DNA from: Streptomyces sp. NBC_01689
Lineage (GTDB): Bacteria > Actinomycetota > Actinomycetes > Streptomycetales > Streptomycetaceae
Length of the DNA: 64,000 bases
NCBI RefSeq assembly: GCF_036250675.1
Contig: NZ_CP109592.1
Span: 6,448,001 to 6,512,000, forward strand
Direction: 5' to 3'
Shown here: one piece after another, positions 55,305 to 64,000 of the stretch
Position numbering within the stretch: position 1 is the stretch's first letter
Layout of the letters: each line of letters starts with the position of its first letter
Position numbers and translations under genes: made by a program
Notes under the pieces: generated by a model
Seen by the model: the letters and a program-made list of their open reading frames with translations, nothing else
Told to the model about the DNA's origin: nothing
The model's database searches: none

Positions 55305-56231
55305 TTGTCCGTACGTGAACTGGTGGTCCTCGGCACCGCCAGCCAGGTCCCGACCCGGCACCGCAACCACAACGGCTATCTGCTGCGCTGGGACGGGGAG
55401 GGGCTGCTCTTCGACCCGGGCGAGGGCACCCAGCGGCAGATGCTGCGGGCCGGGGTCGCCGCGCACGACCTGCACCGGATCTGTGTCACGCACTTCCACG
55501 GCGACCACTCGCTCGGGCTCGCCGGGGTGATCCAGCGCATCAACCTCGACCGGGTGCCGCACGAGATCACCGCGCACTACCCCCGCTCCGGCCAGGCCTT
55601 CTTCGACCGGCTGCGGTACGCCACCGCGTACCGCGAGACCGTCGAACTCACCGAGGCGCCGGTCGACGCGGACGGGGTGCTCGCCGTCACCGGCTCCTAC
55701 ACCCTGGAGGCGCGCAGGCTCTCCCACCCGGTGGAGTCCTTCGGATACCGGCTGGTCGAGCCGGACGGGCGGCGGATGCTGCCGGAGCGGCTCGCCGCGC
55801 ACGGCGTGCGCGGGCCGGACGTCGGACGGATCCAGCGCGAAGGAGCCTTGGGCGGGGTCTCCCTGGACGACGTCAGCGAGGTGCGGCGCGGGCAGCGGTT
55901 CGCGTTCGTCATGGACACCCGGCTGTGCGAGGGGGTGGTCGCCCTCGCCGAAGGCTGCGACCTGCTCGTCATCGAGTCGACGTTCCTGGACGAGGACGAG
56001 CGGCTCGCCTCCGACCACGGTCATCTGACCGCCGGTCAGGCGGCCCGGGTGGCCCGCGACGCGGGGGTGCGGCACCTGGTGCTCACGCACTTCAGCCAGC
56101 GGTACGCCGACCCCGGGGAGTTCGAACGGCAGGCGCGGGCCGCCGGGTTCGACGGGGAGCTGACCGTGGCACGGGACCTGATGAGGGTCCCGGTCCCGAA
56201 GCGCGCACAAAACGCCCGTACCATGCTTTGA
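55305..56231 (+). CDS. rnz: Ribonuclease Z-type MBL hydrolase
   Basis: 308 residues, TTG start. The MBL fold opens [47 protein letters not shown]; the metal motif is [15 protein letters not shown] (about residue 61), with [47 protein letters not shown] and VLTHFSQRY supplying the remaining ligands. RNase Z cuts tRNA precursors at the 3' end, needed when CCA is not encoded; the two tRNA-Ala genes in this window lack encoded CCA. The stop overlaps the next start. Confidence 0.92.
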   Translation: MSVRELVVLGTASQVPTRHRNHNGYLLRWDGEGLLFDPGEGTQRQMLRAGVAAHDLHRICVTHFHGDHSLGLAGVIQRINLDRVPHEITAHYPRSGQAFFDRLRYATAYRETVELTEAPVDADGVLAVTGSYTLEARRLSHPVESFGYRLVEPDGRRMLPERLAAHGVRGPDVGRIQREGALGGVSLDDVSEVRRGQRFAFVMDTRLCEGVVALAEGCDLLVIESTFLDEDERLASDHGHLTAGQAARVARDAGVRHLVLTHFSQRYADPGEFERQARAAGFDGELTVARDLMRVPVPKRAQNARTML

Positions 56232-57223
56232 TGCCCCTCCCCAAAGCTGAACTGCACCTCCATGTCGAAGGCACCCTGGAGCCCGAGCTCGCCTTCGAAC
56301 TCGCCGCGCGCAACGGCGTGACGCTGCCGTACGCGGACACCGAGGAGCTGCGCAGGGCGTATCTCTTCGACGACCTCCAGTCGTTCCTGAACCTGTACTA
56401 CGAACTGATGGCCGTCCTGCGGACCGAGCAGGACTTCGCCGACCTGGCCGACGCCTACCTCGCGCGGGCCGCCGCGCAGGGCGTGCGGCACGCGGAGATC
56501 TTCTTCGACCCGCAGGCCCACCTGGCGCGCGGGGTCGGGATGGGGACGGTCGTCGAGGGGCTGTCCCGGGCGCTCTCCCGCAGCGAGCCCACGCACGGCG
56601 TCTCCACCCAGCTGATCATGTGCTTCCTGCGGGACGAGTCCGCCGAGTCGGCGATGCAGACGCTGGAGGCCGCGAAACCGTACCTCGACCGGATCGTCGG
56701 CGTCGGCCTGGACTCGGCGGAGGTCGGCCACCCGCCGGCCAAGTTCCGCGAGGTGTACGAGGCGGCGGCCGCCCTCGGGCTGCGCCGCGTCGCGCACGCG
56801 GGCGAGGAGGGGCCGCCGGAGTACATCACCGAGGCCCTGGACGTCCTCGGAGCCGAGCGCATCGACCACGGGCTGCGCTGCATGGAGGACCCCGGGCTGG
56901 TCGAGCGGCTGGTCCGGGAGAGGGTGCCGCTGACGCTCTGCCCGCTGTCGAACGTACGGCTGCGCGCGGTGGACGTCCTGGAGGACCACCCGCTGCCCGC
57001 GATGCTGGAGGCCGGCCTCCTGTGCACCGTCAACTCCGACGATCCCGCCTACTTCGGGGGGTACGTCGGTGACACCTTCCACGCGGTGCGGGAGGCGCTC
57101 GGACTGGACCGCGAACGGATGCGGGACCTGGCGCGCAACTCGTTCGAGGCGTCCTTCCTCGACCACGACGAGGAGCGGCGCGCCCGCTACCTCGCCGAGG
57201 TCGAGGCGTACGAGTTCGGGTAG
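56231..57223 (+). CDS. Adenine deaminase of the adenosine-deaminase-like family
   Basis: 330 residues, ATG overlapping the rnz stop by 1 nt. Metal site HLHVEGTLEPE near residue 9 and VAHAGEEGPPE; active-site ERIDHGLRCMEDP, CPLSNVRL, VNSDDPAYFGGYVG. The HVEGTLEPE opening with FFDPQAHLARGV and SDDPAYFGGY matches the fungal Aah1 and bacterial adenine deaminase subgroup more than true adenosine deaminases, which have HLDG and GxDLAGxE. It would convert adenine to hypoxanthine in purine salvage. The subgroup call is from memory; annotation pipelines often write adenosine deaminase. Confidence 0.8.
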   Translation: MPLPKAELHLHVEGTLEPELAFELAARNGVTLPYADTEELRRAYLFDDLQSFLNLYYELMAVLRTEQDFADLADAYLARAAAQGVRHAEIFFDPQAHLARGVGMGTVVEGLSRALSRSEPTHGVSTQLIMCFLRDESAESAMQTLEAAKPYLDRIVGVGLDSAEVGHPPAKFREVYEAAAALGLRRVAHAGEEGPPEYITEALDVLGAERIDHGLRCMEDPGLVERLVRERVPLTLCPLSNVRLRAVDVLEDHPLPAMLEAGLLCTVNSDDPAYFGGYVGDTFHAVREALGLDRERMRDLARNSFEASFLDHDEERRARYLAEVEAYEFG

Positions 57224-57862
57224 GACCGCGCGGAGCGGTCCCCTCTGGGGCACGGCGGAACCGGGCCCGCCCGGCGAGGTCTCCCGCGGGTCCGGTCCCG
57301 GCGTCCGGACCGTATCCGCCCACGTGTCACCGCACGCACGGCGTCGGGACGGCACCGCGCCCGGACGGTACCGGGACCGGACGGCACCGGGACCGCACCG
57401 CGTCGGACCGCGACGGGACGGCACCGGACCGCACCGCGTCGGGCCGCACCGCGCCGGGACTCGGACGCTTCCGGCCCGGAGGCTGCTCGGGGCGGGCCCG
57501 GACCGGTCCGGAGCGGGTCGTCCTCGGTCCGGATCGGCCCCGAGCGGGTCGTCCTCGGCCGGACGGCGGTTCCCCACCGTTGAGTTGAGGGTTGCGCCGT
57601 GCCCGGCGGGTTCCCGCCGGGGGCCGGCCGGTGTGCCGAGGCGGGCGTCCGGCCCGGTCCCACGACCGGCCGGTCCGGGGCGGAGGGTCCGACAGGCGTC
57701 CGGCAGGGTACGCGCCCTCGCGAGCGCGGCCCGTCCGCCGTACACGGGCGGGCGCGGGACCTCGGGAGACCGGCCGCGTCGGGCCCGGGGCACCGGGGCC
57801 TGTAAGGCGTCGCCCCGGCGGACCCCGGCGGACCCCGGTGGTCCGGAGGGGGCCGGGCCGGG
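57224..57862 (+). repeat. Repeat-rich space between the deaminase and MFS genes
   Basis: About 640 bp without a gene I can support. It carries degenerate GGACCGCACCGCGTCGG-type units between 57350 and 57470, and a perfect 17-bp direct repeat GAGCGGGTCGTCCTCGG at 57511-57527 and 57542-57558 (period 31). No terminator identified. Confidence 0.55.
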
Positions 57863-59104
57863 CTACAGCGGGCCGGTGCCCGACGCGATGGCGGTCTGCC
57901 GGGGCCCCGCCGTGCCGTACGCCGCCCGGCGGGCCTCGGCGGTCTCCAGGGGGATCTCCACCACCGGGTGGTCCTGCGGCGTGCCGCGCCGGGTGCGCAG
58001 GGCCACCGCCGTCATCGGGACGGTGAGCAGCAGCAGCCCGAGCGCCAGGAGCACGCCCATCCCCGGATAGCCCGCCCGCGCGGAGAGCAGACTGCCCGTG
58101 AGCGGCCCGCAGGCCGTGCCGAGCGAGGAGGCCGAGCCCACCAGGACCGCCCATCGTCCTCGCTGGTCCAGGGACGCGGCGAGCCCGATGACATAGGACA
58201 GGACGACCGGGTACAGCGTGTTCCAGGCGATCTCGCCGGTCGCGAAGGACGTCAGGTCGTCGGCGGCCGCGCTGAGCGCGATACAGCCCGCGATCAGCGC
58301 GGTGCCCGCGCCGACGGGCAGCGCGCTGCCGAGGCGCGGGCCGAGCGCCCCGGCCCCGATCACGCCCAGCAGCCCGGCGCCGAGCGCGGTCGCGAAGACC
58401 GCCCCCACGGTGACCTCGCTCAGGCCCGCCTGGATCAGGCCGATGCGGCCGCTGACCCCCCACAGGGAGTTCTGGGCGAGGGACCAGCCCAGCATCGCGA
58501 CGGCGAGCACGGTCCCGGCGCGGGCGTGCGGAAGCGGGGTGCCGGCACGCCGGGTCCGCGCGACGGGTGTGCGGACGGGCAGCCCCCGGGTCACGGGCAG
58601 GACGAGCAGCGCGGTGACGGCGATCGCGGCGAGCGGCTGGCCGTGCCCCGGACCCAGGTGGGGGATCGTCAGATACAGCGCGCCCGCGAGGGCGGAGACC
58701 CCGAGCAGACCCAGCGTGGTGGTGCGGTGGGGGTCGCGCCGGCCGGCGATCCCGGTGGCGGCGACGCTGGTGATCGTGCCCGAGCCGAGGCCGCCGACGA
58801 TCGCGCCGGCGACGACCAGCGGGACGGTGGTGGTGAGAGCGGCGCCGCCGTAGCCGGCGGCGGCGAGCAGCAGCCCGGCGCGGGCCAGCCGGCGCGCGCC
58901 GAGACGGTCGACGCGGGAGGCGAGCAGGAAGCCCGCCGTCGCCGAGCTCAGCAGCAGCACGCTGCCGACACAGCCGGCCTCGGTGGCGGAGAGGGGAAGC
59001 CCCGCGTTCAGTCTGCCGACCGTGGTCGGCAGGAGGTACGGGGCGAGGTACCCGGCCGTGAAAAGGGCGACGAGGGGCCAGGGCGGGGTGGTGCGGGCGG
59101 ACAC
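57863..59104 (-). CDS. MFS transporter
   Basis: 413 residues from the GTG at 59104. About twelve transmembrane helices; the loop after helix 2 has the MFS-type SRVDRLGARRLARAG basic motif. Helices run from LVALFTAGYLAPYLL to GMGVLLALGLLLLTVPMTAVAL; the tail is 45 residues, cytoplasmic. Upstream frame continues open through non-coding DNA, so the start is uncertain. A CRP-like palindrome lies about 125 bp upstream, between this gene and the PfkB kinase. Substrate unknown; a sugar is suggested by the kinase next door (inference). Confidence 0.85.
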   Translation of the reverse strand: MSARTTPPWPLVALFTAGYLAPYLLPTTVGRLNAGLPLSATEAGCVGSVLLLSSATAGFLLASRVDRLGARRLARAGLLLAAAGYGGAALTTTVPLVVAGAIVGGLGSGTITSVAATGIAGRRDPHRTTTLGLLGVSALAGALYLTIPHLGPGHGQPLAAIAVTALLVLPVTRGLPVRTPVARTRRAGTPLPHARAGTVLAVAMLGWSLAQNSLWGVSGRIGLIQAGLSEVTVGAVFATALGAGLLGVIGAGALGPRLGSALPVGAGTALIAGCIALSAAADDLTSFATGEIAWNTLYPVVLSYVIGLAASLDQRGRWAVLVGSASSLGTACGPLTGSLLSARAGYPGMGVLLALGLLLLTVPMTAVALRTRRGTPQDHPVVEIPLETAEARRAAYGTAGPRQTAIASGTGPL

Positions 59105-59224
59105 GGGCGTTCCCAGGGCATGCGAAATGAGCGGCTCGATGAGGGGGGTTGAGCGGCTGTCGACGGACAGGAACGCGCGGGCAATTTGTATCAAGCGGGT
59201 CCGGGCCGGAAACAGGCGGGGAGG

Positions 59225-59240
59225 CGTGATCCAGATCACG
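59225..59240. promoter_or_regulatory. CRP/FNR-type palindrome between the MFS and PfkB genes
   Basis: CGTGATCCAGATCACG: arms CGTGATC and GATCACG around CA. Matches TGTGA-N6-TCACA at all but the outer bases. Its centre is about 57 bp upstream of the predicted MFS start point (-10 CAAATT at 59088-59183 region, minus strand near 59183-59188), suitable for an activator. Confidence 0.6.
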
Positions 59241-59407
59241 TTCCGTTTGGTGGGGTGAAGGCGGGGTAAACGATCGGATTTTCCGCTCCCGGGCCCCGGT
59301 CGCACGCGGGGTCCGGCGCGCGTGAGACACCTCCGCCGGCTCCTCGCCGCCGCGCGAGCCATTTGGTGCACACTGGCCTGAATCCGCACCACGTCAGGGA
59401 GCGCACC

Positions 59408-60517
59408 GTGATCCCCTCCAACGGAGAGCGACCGTACCGCCGGCCCCACGTCGACCCGCTCGCCGGTCTGCGCACCTCCCAGGACCCGCCCTGGGACGTC
59501 TACCTCACCGGCACCGTCTTCCTCGACATCGTCTTCACCGGGCTCGACTCGGCGCCGGTGCGCGGGACGGAGTCCTGGGCACGCGGGATGGGGTCGAGCC
59601 CCGGTGGGGTGGCCAACATGGCGACGGCGCTGGCCCGGCTCGGCCTGAAGACGTCCCTGGCGGCCGCGTTCGGGGACGACCACTACGGCGAGTACTGCTG
59701 GGACGCCCTGGAGCAGGGCGAGGGCATCGACCTCTCCCCGTCGCGCAGTGTCTCCGGCTGGCACTCGCCGGTCACCGTGTCGATGGCCTACGAGGGCGAA
59801 CGCACGATGGTCAGCCACGGGCACGAGCCGCCGCCCGTGGAGACCGCGCCGGAACACGCCCCGCGCGCGCGGGCCGCCGTCGCCTCCCTGACTCCCGGCA
59901 CGCGCGCGCAGTGGATCGCCGAGTCCGCGCGCGCGGGCACCCGGATCTTCGCGGACGTCGGCTGGGACGACACCGGCCGCTGGGACCTGGCGGGCCTCGC
60001 CGACCTCGAACACTGCGAGGCGTTCCTGCCCAACGCCGAGGAGGCGATGCGCTACACCGGCGCGCGCTGTCCGCGGGCAGCGGCGCACGCGCTGACCGAG
60101 CACGTACCGCTGGCCGTCGTCACCCTCGGTGCCGAGGGCGCCTACGCGGTGGACGGCCGCACCGGCGAGACCGCCGCGGTTCCGGCCATCGACGTCGAGG
60201 CCCTCGACCCCACCGGCGCCGGGGACGTCTTCGTCGCCGGCTTCGTGACGGGCACCCTCGCCGACTGGCCGCTCGCCGACCGCCTGGCCTTCGCCGGACT
60301 CACCGCCGCCCTGTCCGTCCAGGAGTTCGGCGGCTCCCTCTCGGCCCCCGGCTGGTCCGAGATCGCCGCCTGGTGGCGCCGCGTCCAGTCCGTCGACGAC
60401 CAGGACCCGGCGGCGCTGCGCCGGTACGCCTTCCTGGAGGGGCTGCTGCCGGAGGTGACCCGCCCGTGGCCGCTGCGGCGGGCGGTGCCCACGATCGGGT
60501 TCGGCCGCTCGGTGTGA
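59408..60517 (+). CDS. PfkB-family carbohydrate kinase
   Basis: 369 residues, GTG at 59408 with AGGGAG 6 nt upstream. The ribokinase fold: VYLTGTVFLDIVFTG opening, ARGMGSSPGGVANMATALARLGLKTSLAAAFGDDHYGEY (first signature), and the DPTGAGDVFVAGFVTG second signature (about residue 256-271) with catalytic Asp. NAEEAMRYTG and VVTLGAEGAYAV are typical. Phosphorylates a sugar or nucleoside; specificity unreadable. Divergent from an MFS transporter around a CRP-like site, so the pair may import and phosphorylate one substrate. Confidence 0.9.
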   Translation: MIPSNGERPYRRPHVDPLAGLRTSQDPPWDVYLTGTVFLDIVFTGLDSAPVRGTESWARGMGSSPGGVANMATALARLGLKTSLAAAFGDDHYGEYCWDALEQGEGIDLSPSRSVSGWHSPVTVSMAYEGERTMVSHGHEPPPVETAPEHAPRARAAVASLTPGTRAQWIAESARAGTRIFADVGWDDTGRWDLAGLADLEHCEAFLPNAEEAMRYTGARCPRAAAHALTEHVPLAVVTLGAEGAYAVDGRTGETAAVPAIDVEALDPTGAGDVFVAGFVTGTLADWPLADRLAFAGLTAALSVQEFGGSLSAPGWSEIAAWWRRVQSVDDQDPAALRRYAFLEGLLPEVTRPWPLRRAVPTIGFGRSV

Positions 60518-60591
60518 ACCGGCCGCGGGAGGCGGGCGGGTCCGCCGGGAGAGGTGACGAAAAGCCCTACGGCTCTGTCGGTGCGGAGACG

Positions 60592-60597
60592 TACTCT
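60592..60597 (+). promoter_or_regulatory. -10 box of the phoH operon
   Basis: TACTCT, giving a start near 60604 and a 64-nt leader before the phoH ATG. The leader contains AAGGAGG and a small in-phase-overlapping frame (see findings). Confidence 0.45.
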
Positions 60598-60667
60598 TGA
60601 ACCGCAAGGCTGCCCCCGTGGCAAGCGTGCCGATCAAGGAGGAAAAGCAGGCCTACAGAGCCGGCCC

Positions 60668-61735
60668 ATGACTCAGACACCCACAGCTCACAGCCCCGCT
60701 CAGGGGCAGGCGCGCGCGCACTTCACCGTCCCGGCCAAGCACCCCATGGTGACTGTTCTGGGTTCCGGAGACGCTCTGCTGCGCGTGATCGAGAAGGCCT
60801 TCCCGGCGGCCGACATCCATGTCCGGGGAAACGAGATCAGTGCGGTCGGCGACGCCGGTGAAGTCGCTCTCGTCCAGCGCCTGTTCGACGAGATGATGCT
60901 GGTGCTCCGCACGGGGCAGCCCATGACGGAGGACGCAGTGGAACGCTCGATCGCCATGCTCAGGGCGAGCGAGAACGGGGAGGGCGACGGCGAGGAGACC
61001 CCCGCCGAAGTGCTCACGCAGAACATCCTGTCCTCGCGCGGCCGCACCATCCGACCCAAGACGCTCAACCAGAAGCGGTACGTCGACGCCATCGACAAGC
61101 ACACCATCGTCTTCGGCATCGGCCCCGCCGGCACCGGCAAGACCTATCTCGCGATGGCGAAGGCCGTGCAGGCGCTCCAGTCCAAGCAGGTCAACCGCAT
61201 CATCCTGACCCGCCCGGCGGTGGAGGCGGGCGAGCGCCTCGGCTTCCTGCCCGGCACGCTCTACGAGAAGATCGACCCGTATCTGCGCCCGCTGTACGAC
61301 GCGCTGCACGACATGCTCGACCCGGACTCGATCCCCCGGCTGATGGCGGCCGGCACCATCGAGGTCGCACCCCTGGCCTACATGCGCGGCCGCACCCTCA
61401 ACGACGCCTTCATCATCCTCGACGAGGCCCAGAACACCAGCGCCGAGCAGATGAAGATGTTCCTCACCCGCCTCGGCTTCGAATCGAAGATCGTGATCAC
61501 GGGCGACGTGACGCAGGTCGACCTGCCGAACGGGACGAAGTCCGGCCTGCGCCAGGTCCAGGACATCCTGGACGACGTGGAGGACGTGCACTTCTCACGG
61601 CTCACGTCCCACGATGTCGTACGGCACAAGCTGGTCGGCCGTATCGTCGACGCGTACGAGAAGTACGACAGCGAGAACGGCACCGAGAACGGCTCCCACA
61701 AGGGCCGCGGGAACGCCGGACACAAGGGGAAGTAG
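60668..61735 (+). CDS. phoH: PhoH family ATPase
   Basis: 355 residues. N-terminal KH-like part (VTVLGSGDALLRVIEKAFPAADIHVRGNEISAVGD), then the PhoH P-loop ATPase: VFGIGPAGTGKTYLAMAKAV (Walker A, about residue 155), LTRPAVEAGERLGFLPG, FIILDEAQNTSAEQMKMFLTRLG (Walker B), ITGDVTQVDLP. Basic, disordered tail. The ATG at 60668 has no close ribosome binding site; AAGGAGG lies 24 nt upstream. PhoH and YbeY are linked in RNA quality control (family knowledge). Starts a run with ybeY, a CNNM gene and a YjbR gene. Confidence 0.95.
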   Translation: MTQTPTAHSPAQGQARAHFTVPAKHPMVTVLGSGDALLRVIEKAFPAADIHVRGNEISAVGDAGEVALVQRLFDEMMLVLRTGQPMTEDAVERSIAMLRASENGEGDGEETPAEVLTQNILSSRGRTIRPKTLNQKRYVDAIDKHTIVFGIGPAGTGKTYLAMAKAVQALQSKQVNRIILTRPAVEAGERLGFLPGTLYEKIDPYLRPLYDALHDMLDPDSIPRLMAAGTIEVAPLAYMRGRTLNDAFIILDEAQNTSAEQMKMFLTRLGFESKIVITGDVTQVDLPNGTKSGLRQVQDILDDVEDVHFSRLTSHDVVRHKLVGRIVDAYEKYDSENGTENGSHKGRGNAGHKGK

Positions 61736-61747
61736 ACCAGCACCAGC

Positions 61748-62245
61748 ATGTCGATCGACGTCAACAACGAGTCCGGAACCGAGGTCGACGAGCAGGCGAT
61801 CCTCGACATCGCCCGCTACGCGCTCGCACGGATGCGCATCCACCCGCTCTCCGAGCTCTCGGTGATCGTCGTGGACGCCGACGCCATGGAGCAGCTCCAC
61901 ATCCAGTGGATGGACCTGCCGGGTCCCACGGACGTCATGTCCTTCCCCATGGACGAGCTGCGCCCGCCGTCCAAGGACGACGACGAGCCGCCGCAGGGCC
62001 TGCTCGGTGACATCGTGCTGTGCCCGGAGGTCGCCGAGCGGCAGGGCAAGGACGCCCCGACGCAGCACTCCATGGACGAGGAGCTCCAGCTCCTCACCGT
62101 CCACGGAGTGCTGCACCTGCTCGGCTACGACCACGAGGAGCCCGACGAGAAGGCCGAGATGTTCGGTCTGCAGGCGGCCATCGTGGACGGCTGGCGCGCG
62201 GAGAAGGGCATGACGGGCCCCTCGCCGGCCCCGACCGTGTCATGA
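61748..62245 (+). CDS. ybeY: rRNA maturation endoribonuclease YbeY
   Basis: 165 residues, ATG 12 nt after phoH. Zinc motif [12 protein letters not shown] (about residue 118-129), with DVMSFPMDE and [13 protein letters not shown] typical of the family. Needed for 16S 3'-end maturation and ribosome quality control. Its stop overlaps the ATG of the next gene (ATGA). Confidence 0.97.
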   Translation: MSIDVNNESGTEVDEQAILDIARYALARMRIHPLSELSVIVVDADAMEQLHIQWMDLPGPTDVMSFPMDELRPPSKDDDEPPQGLLGDIVLCPEVAERQGKDAPTQHSMDEELQLLTVHGVLHLLGYDHEEPDEKAEMFGLQAAIVDGWRAEKGMTGPSPAPTVS

Positions 62246-63546
62246 GTCCTCAACTCGTTCTCGGCGCCGTCCTGCTGGTCGTCGTCGCCTGGCTCGCCGC
62301 CTGCGCGGAGGCGGGCCTCGCGCGCGTCTCCAGCTTCCGCGCCGAGGAGGCGGTCCGCAGCGGGCGGCGCGGCAGCGCCAACCTCGCCCAGGTCGCCGCC
62401 GACCCGACCCGCTACCTCAACGTGGCGCTGCTCGTCCGCGTGGCCTGCGAGATGGCCGCCGCGGCGCTCGTCACGTACGCCTGCCTGCGGGAGTTCGACA
62501 AGACCTGGCAAGCCCTGGGGGTCGCCATCGGCGTCATGGTCCTCGTCTCCTACGTCGCCGTCGGCGTCTCCCCGCGCACCATCGGCCGCCAGCACCCGCT
62601 GAACACGGCGACGGCCGCCTCGTACGTCCTGCTGCCGCTCGCGCGGATCATGGGCCCGATCCCCTCGCTGCTCATCCTCATCGGCAACGCGCTGACCCCC
62701 GGCAAGGGCTTCCGCCGAGGCCCCTTCGCCTCCGAGGCGGAGCTGCGCGCGCTGGTCGACCTCGCCGAGAAGGAGTCCCTGATCGAGGACGAGGAGCGCC
62801 GCATGGTGCACTCCGTCTTCGAGCTCGGTGACACCCTCGTCCGTGAGGTCATGGTGCCGCGCACCGACCTCGTCGTCATCGAGCGGTACAAGACCATCCG
62901 GCAGGCGCTCACCCTGGCCCTGCGCTCGGGCTTCTCGCGCATCCCCGTCACCGGGGAGAGCGAGGACGACATCGTCGGCGTGGTGTACCTGAAGGACCTG
63001 GCCCGCAAGACGCACATCAGCCGTGACGCCGAGTCCGAGCTGGTGTCGACGGCCATGCGGCCCGCCACCTTCGTGCCCGACACCAAGAACGCGGGCGATC
63101 TGCTGCGCGAGATGCAGCAGGAGCGCAACCATGTCGCCGTCGTCATCGACGAGTACGGCGGCACGGCCGGGATCGTCACCATCGAGGACATCCTGGAGGA
63201 GATCGTCGGCGAGATCACCGACGAGTACGACCGTGAGCTGCCCCCGGTCCAGGAACTCGGCGACGACCGCTTCCGGGTGACCGCGCGCCTCGACATCGGC
63301 GACCTCGGCGAGCTGTACGGCTTCGAGGCGTACGACGACGAGGACGTGGAGACGGTCGGCGGTCTGCTCGCGAAGGCGCTCGGACGGGTCCCGATCGCCG
63401 GCGCCTCCTCGGTCGTCGAGCTGCCCGACGGGCGGGAGCTGCGGCTGACCGCCGAGGCCGCGGCCGGACGCCGGAACAAGATCGTCACCGTGCTCGTCGA
63501 GCCGTCCGCGGCCGGGGAGCCCCCCGAGGAGGAGAAGCCGGAATGA
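62242..63546 (+). CDS. Hemolysin-family CNNM/CBS-domain membrane protein
   Basis: 434 residues. DUF21/CNNM membrane domain (about 1-165: [53 protein letters not shown]), a CBS pair (about 195-320: [51 protein letters not shown] and [53 protein letters not shown]) and a CorC/HlyC domain at the end. Likely Mg/Co efflux or transport regulator. Overlaps ybeY and the YjbR gene by 4 nt each; the classic ybeY-CNNM order. Confidence 0.93.
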   Translation: MSPQLVLGAVLLVVVAWLAACAEAGLARVSSFRAEEAVRSGRRGSANLAQVAADPTRYLNVALLVRVACEMAAAALVTYACLREFDKTWQALGVAIGVMVLVSYVAVGVSPRTIGRQHPLNTATAASYVLLPLARIMGPIPSLLILIGNALTPGKGFRRGPFASEAELRALVDLAEKESLIEDEERRMVHSVFELGDTLVREVMVPRTDLVVIERYKTIRQALTLALRSGFSRIPVTGESEDDIVGVVYLKDLARKTHISRDAESELVSTAMRPATFVPDTKNAGDLLREMQQERNHVAVVIDEYGGTAGIVTIEDILEEIVGEITDEYDRELPPVQELGDDRFRVTARLDIGDLGELYGFEAYDDEDVETVGGLLAKALGRVPIAGASSVVELPDGRELRLTAEAAAGRRNKIVTVLVEPSAAGEPPEEEKPE

Positions 63547-63902
63547 CCCCGGGGCAACTGCGCGCGTTCTGCCTCTCGTTCAACGCGGCCGTCGAGGAGT
63601 TCCCCTTCACCCCGGAGACCTCGGTCTTCAAGGTGCTGGGCAAGCTCTTCGCGCTCTCGAACCTGGACGCGCGCCCCCTGACGGTCAACCTCAAGTGCGT
63701 CCCGGAGGACGCGGTCCGGCTGCGCGCCGAGTACCCCGGTCTGGTCATCCCCGGCTACCACATGAACAAGCGTCACTGGAACACGGTGACGGCCGACGGC
63801 GAGCTGCCGGACCGTCTGGTCCGGGAGCTGGTCGAGGACTCGTACGACCTCGTCGTCGCCGGTCTGCCGAAGGCCGAGCGGCTCCGGCTCGACCGGCCCT
63901 GA
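63543..63902 (+). CDS. MmcQ/YjbR family protein
   Basis: 119 residues, opening [45 protein letters not shown] and ending YHMNKRHWNTVTADGELPDRLVRELVEDSYDLVVAGLPKAERLRLDRP, the CyaY-like YjbR fold (MNKRHWNTV is typical). Possibly DNA binding; not proven. ATGA overlap with the CNNM gene places it in the phoH run. The last 98 bp of the window (63903-64000) hold no gene I can support. Confidence 0.92.
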   Translation: MTPGQLRAFCLSFNAAVEEFPFTPETSVFKVLGKLFALSNLDARPLTVNLKCVPEDAVRLRAEYPGLVIPGYHMNKRHWNTVTADGELPDRLVRELVEDSYDLVVAGLPKAERLRLDRP

Positions 63903-64000
63903 GCGGTCGCGGCGCACTCCCGTCGCGAGGACCACGACCGGATCCGGGGCGAGTGGCGGGACTGCGGGGACCGATGGGTGCGGACCGCCGCGCGGGCCAC

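Noticed and set aside
55925..56230. 102-codon upstream extension of the deaminase
   Set aside because: It lies inside the RNase Z-type gene and lacks any family similarity.
57863..60637. 924-codon minus-strand frame that joins the MFS transporter to the antisense of the PfkB gene
   Set aside because: Only the last 413 residues look like a transporter. The rest is the shadow of the kinase and the intergenic region.

Overview
The window is chromosomal DNA of a high-GC actinomycete, almost certainly a Streptomyces. Codon third positions are strongly G/C, GTG and TTG starts are frequent, and many genes begin a few bases after a -10 box with no ribosome binding site. The gene order matches a conserved housekeeping stretch of the streptomycete core chromosome: proB-proA, nadD, rsfS, tRNA-Ala, leuS, comEA-comEC, holA, rpsT/lepA, hemW, hrcA-dnaJ, rsmE, a tricorn protease, phoH-ybeY. 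I see no phage, insertion sequence, CRISPR array or rRNA operon.

Layout. 1-5.8 kb: a cell-wall glycopolymer cluster (the end of an SDR, probably the reductase half of a cytidylyltransferase/SDR fusion, then a TagF-like polymerase, a GT2 glycosyltransferase and, on the other strand, a polysaccharide pyruvyltransferase). 6-9.2 kb: proline synthesis (proB, a conserved hypothetical, proA). 9.3-17 kb: two tandem membrane proteins sharing a short motif, an M48 protease, two membrane microproteins of 53-54 residues, nadD, a LytR-C-domain protein, rsfS and a phosphatase. 17-19.3 kb: two identical tRNA-Ala(GGC) genes bracketing two small zinc-ribbon genes and a GT87. 19.3-22.3 kb: a two-gene electron-transfer module (NuoF-like flavoprotein fused to ferredoxin, plus a b-type cytochrome-like membrane protein). 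22.3-25.7 kb: leuS behind a leaderless Leu-Leu-Leu leader peptide and an intrinsic terminator, which looks like an attenuator. 25.7-35 kb: DegV, comEA-comEC, an arylamine N-acetyltransferase, YceI and holA. 35-40 kb: rpsT and lepA (divergent) and an acyl-CoA synthetase with a palindromic operator. 40-46.6 kb: a response regulator, a kinase/GAF/PP2C fusion, hemW, DUF3097 and an MBL hydrolase. 46.6-51.5 kb: CIRCE-hrcA-dnaJ, a nitronate monooxygenase-like gene, rsmE and a VOC protein. 51.5-57.2 kb: tricorn protease, HIT protein, RNase Z-like hydrolase and an adenine-deaminase-type enzyme. 57.8-60.5 kb: an MFS transporter and a PfkB kinase, divergent around a CRP-like palindrome. 60.6-63.9 kb: a phoH-ybeY-CNNM-YjbR run.

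How the genes work together. Most of the window serves translation and its quality control (leuS, rsfS, bS20, LepA, RsmE, YbeY, two tRNAs), proteostasis (HrcA, DnaJ, M48, tricorn), cofactor and amino-acid supply (NadD, ProA/ProB) and envelope polymer synthesis. The most interesting non-coding signals are the leuS leader, the leaderless promoters with a near-constant 6-7 nt gap, the operator before the acyl-CoA synthetase, the CRP-like site and the duplicated tRNA. No wholly new defence or mobile system is visible. The best candidates for undescribed biology are the leaderless leuS attenuator, the flavoprotein with an incomplete cluster motif, the paired SVVFDE-motif membrane proteins and the membrane microproteins.
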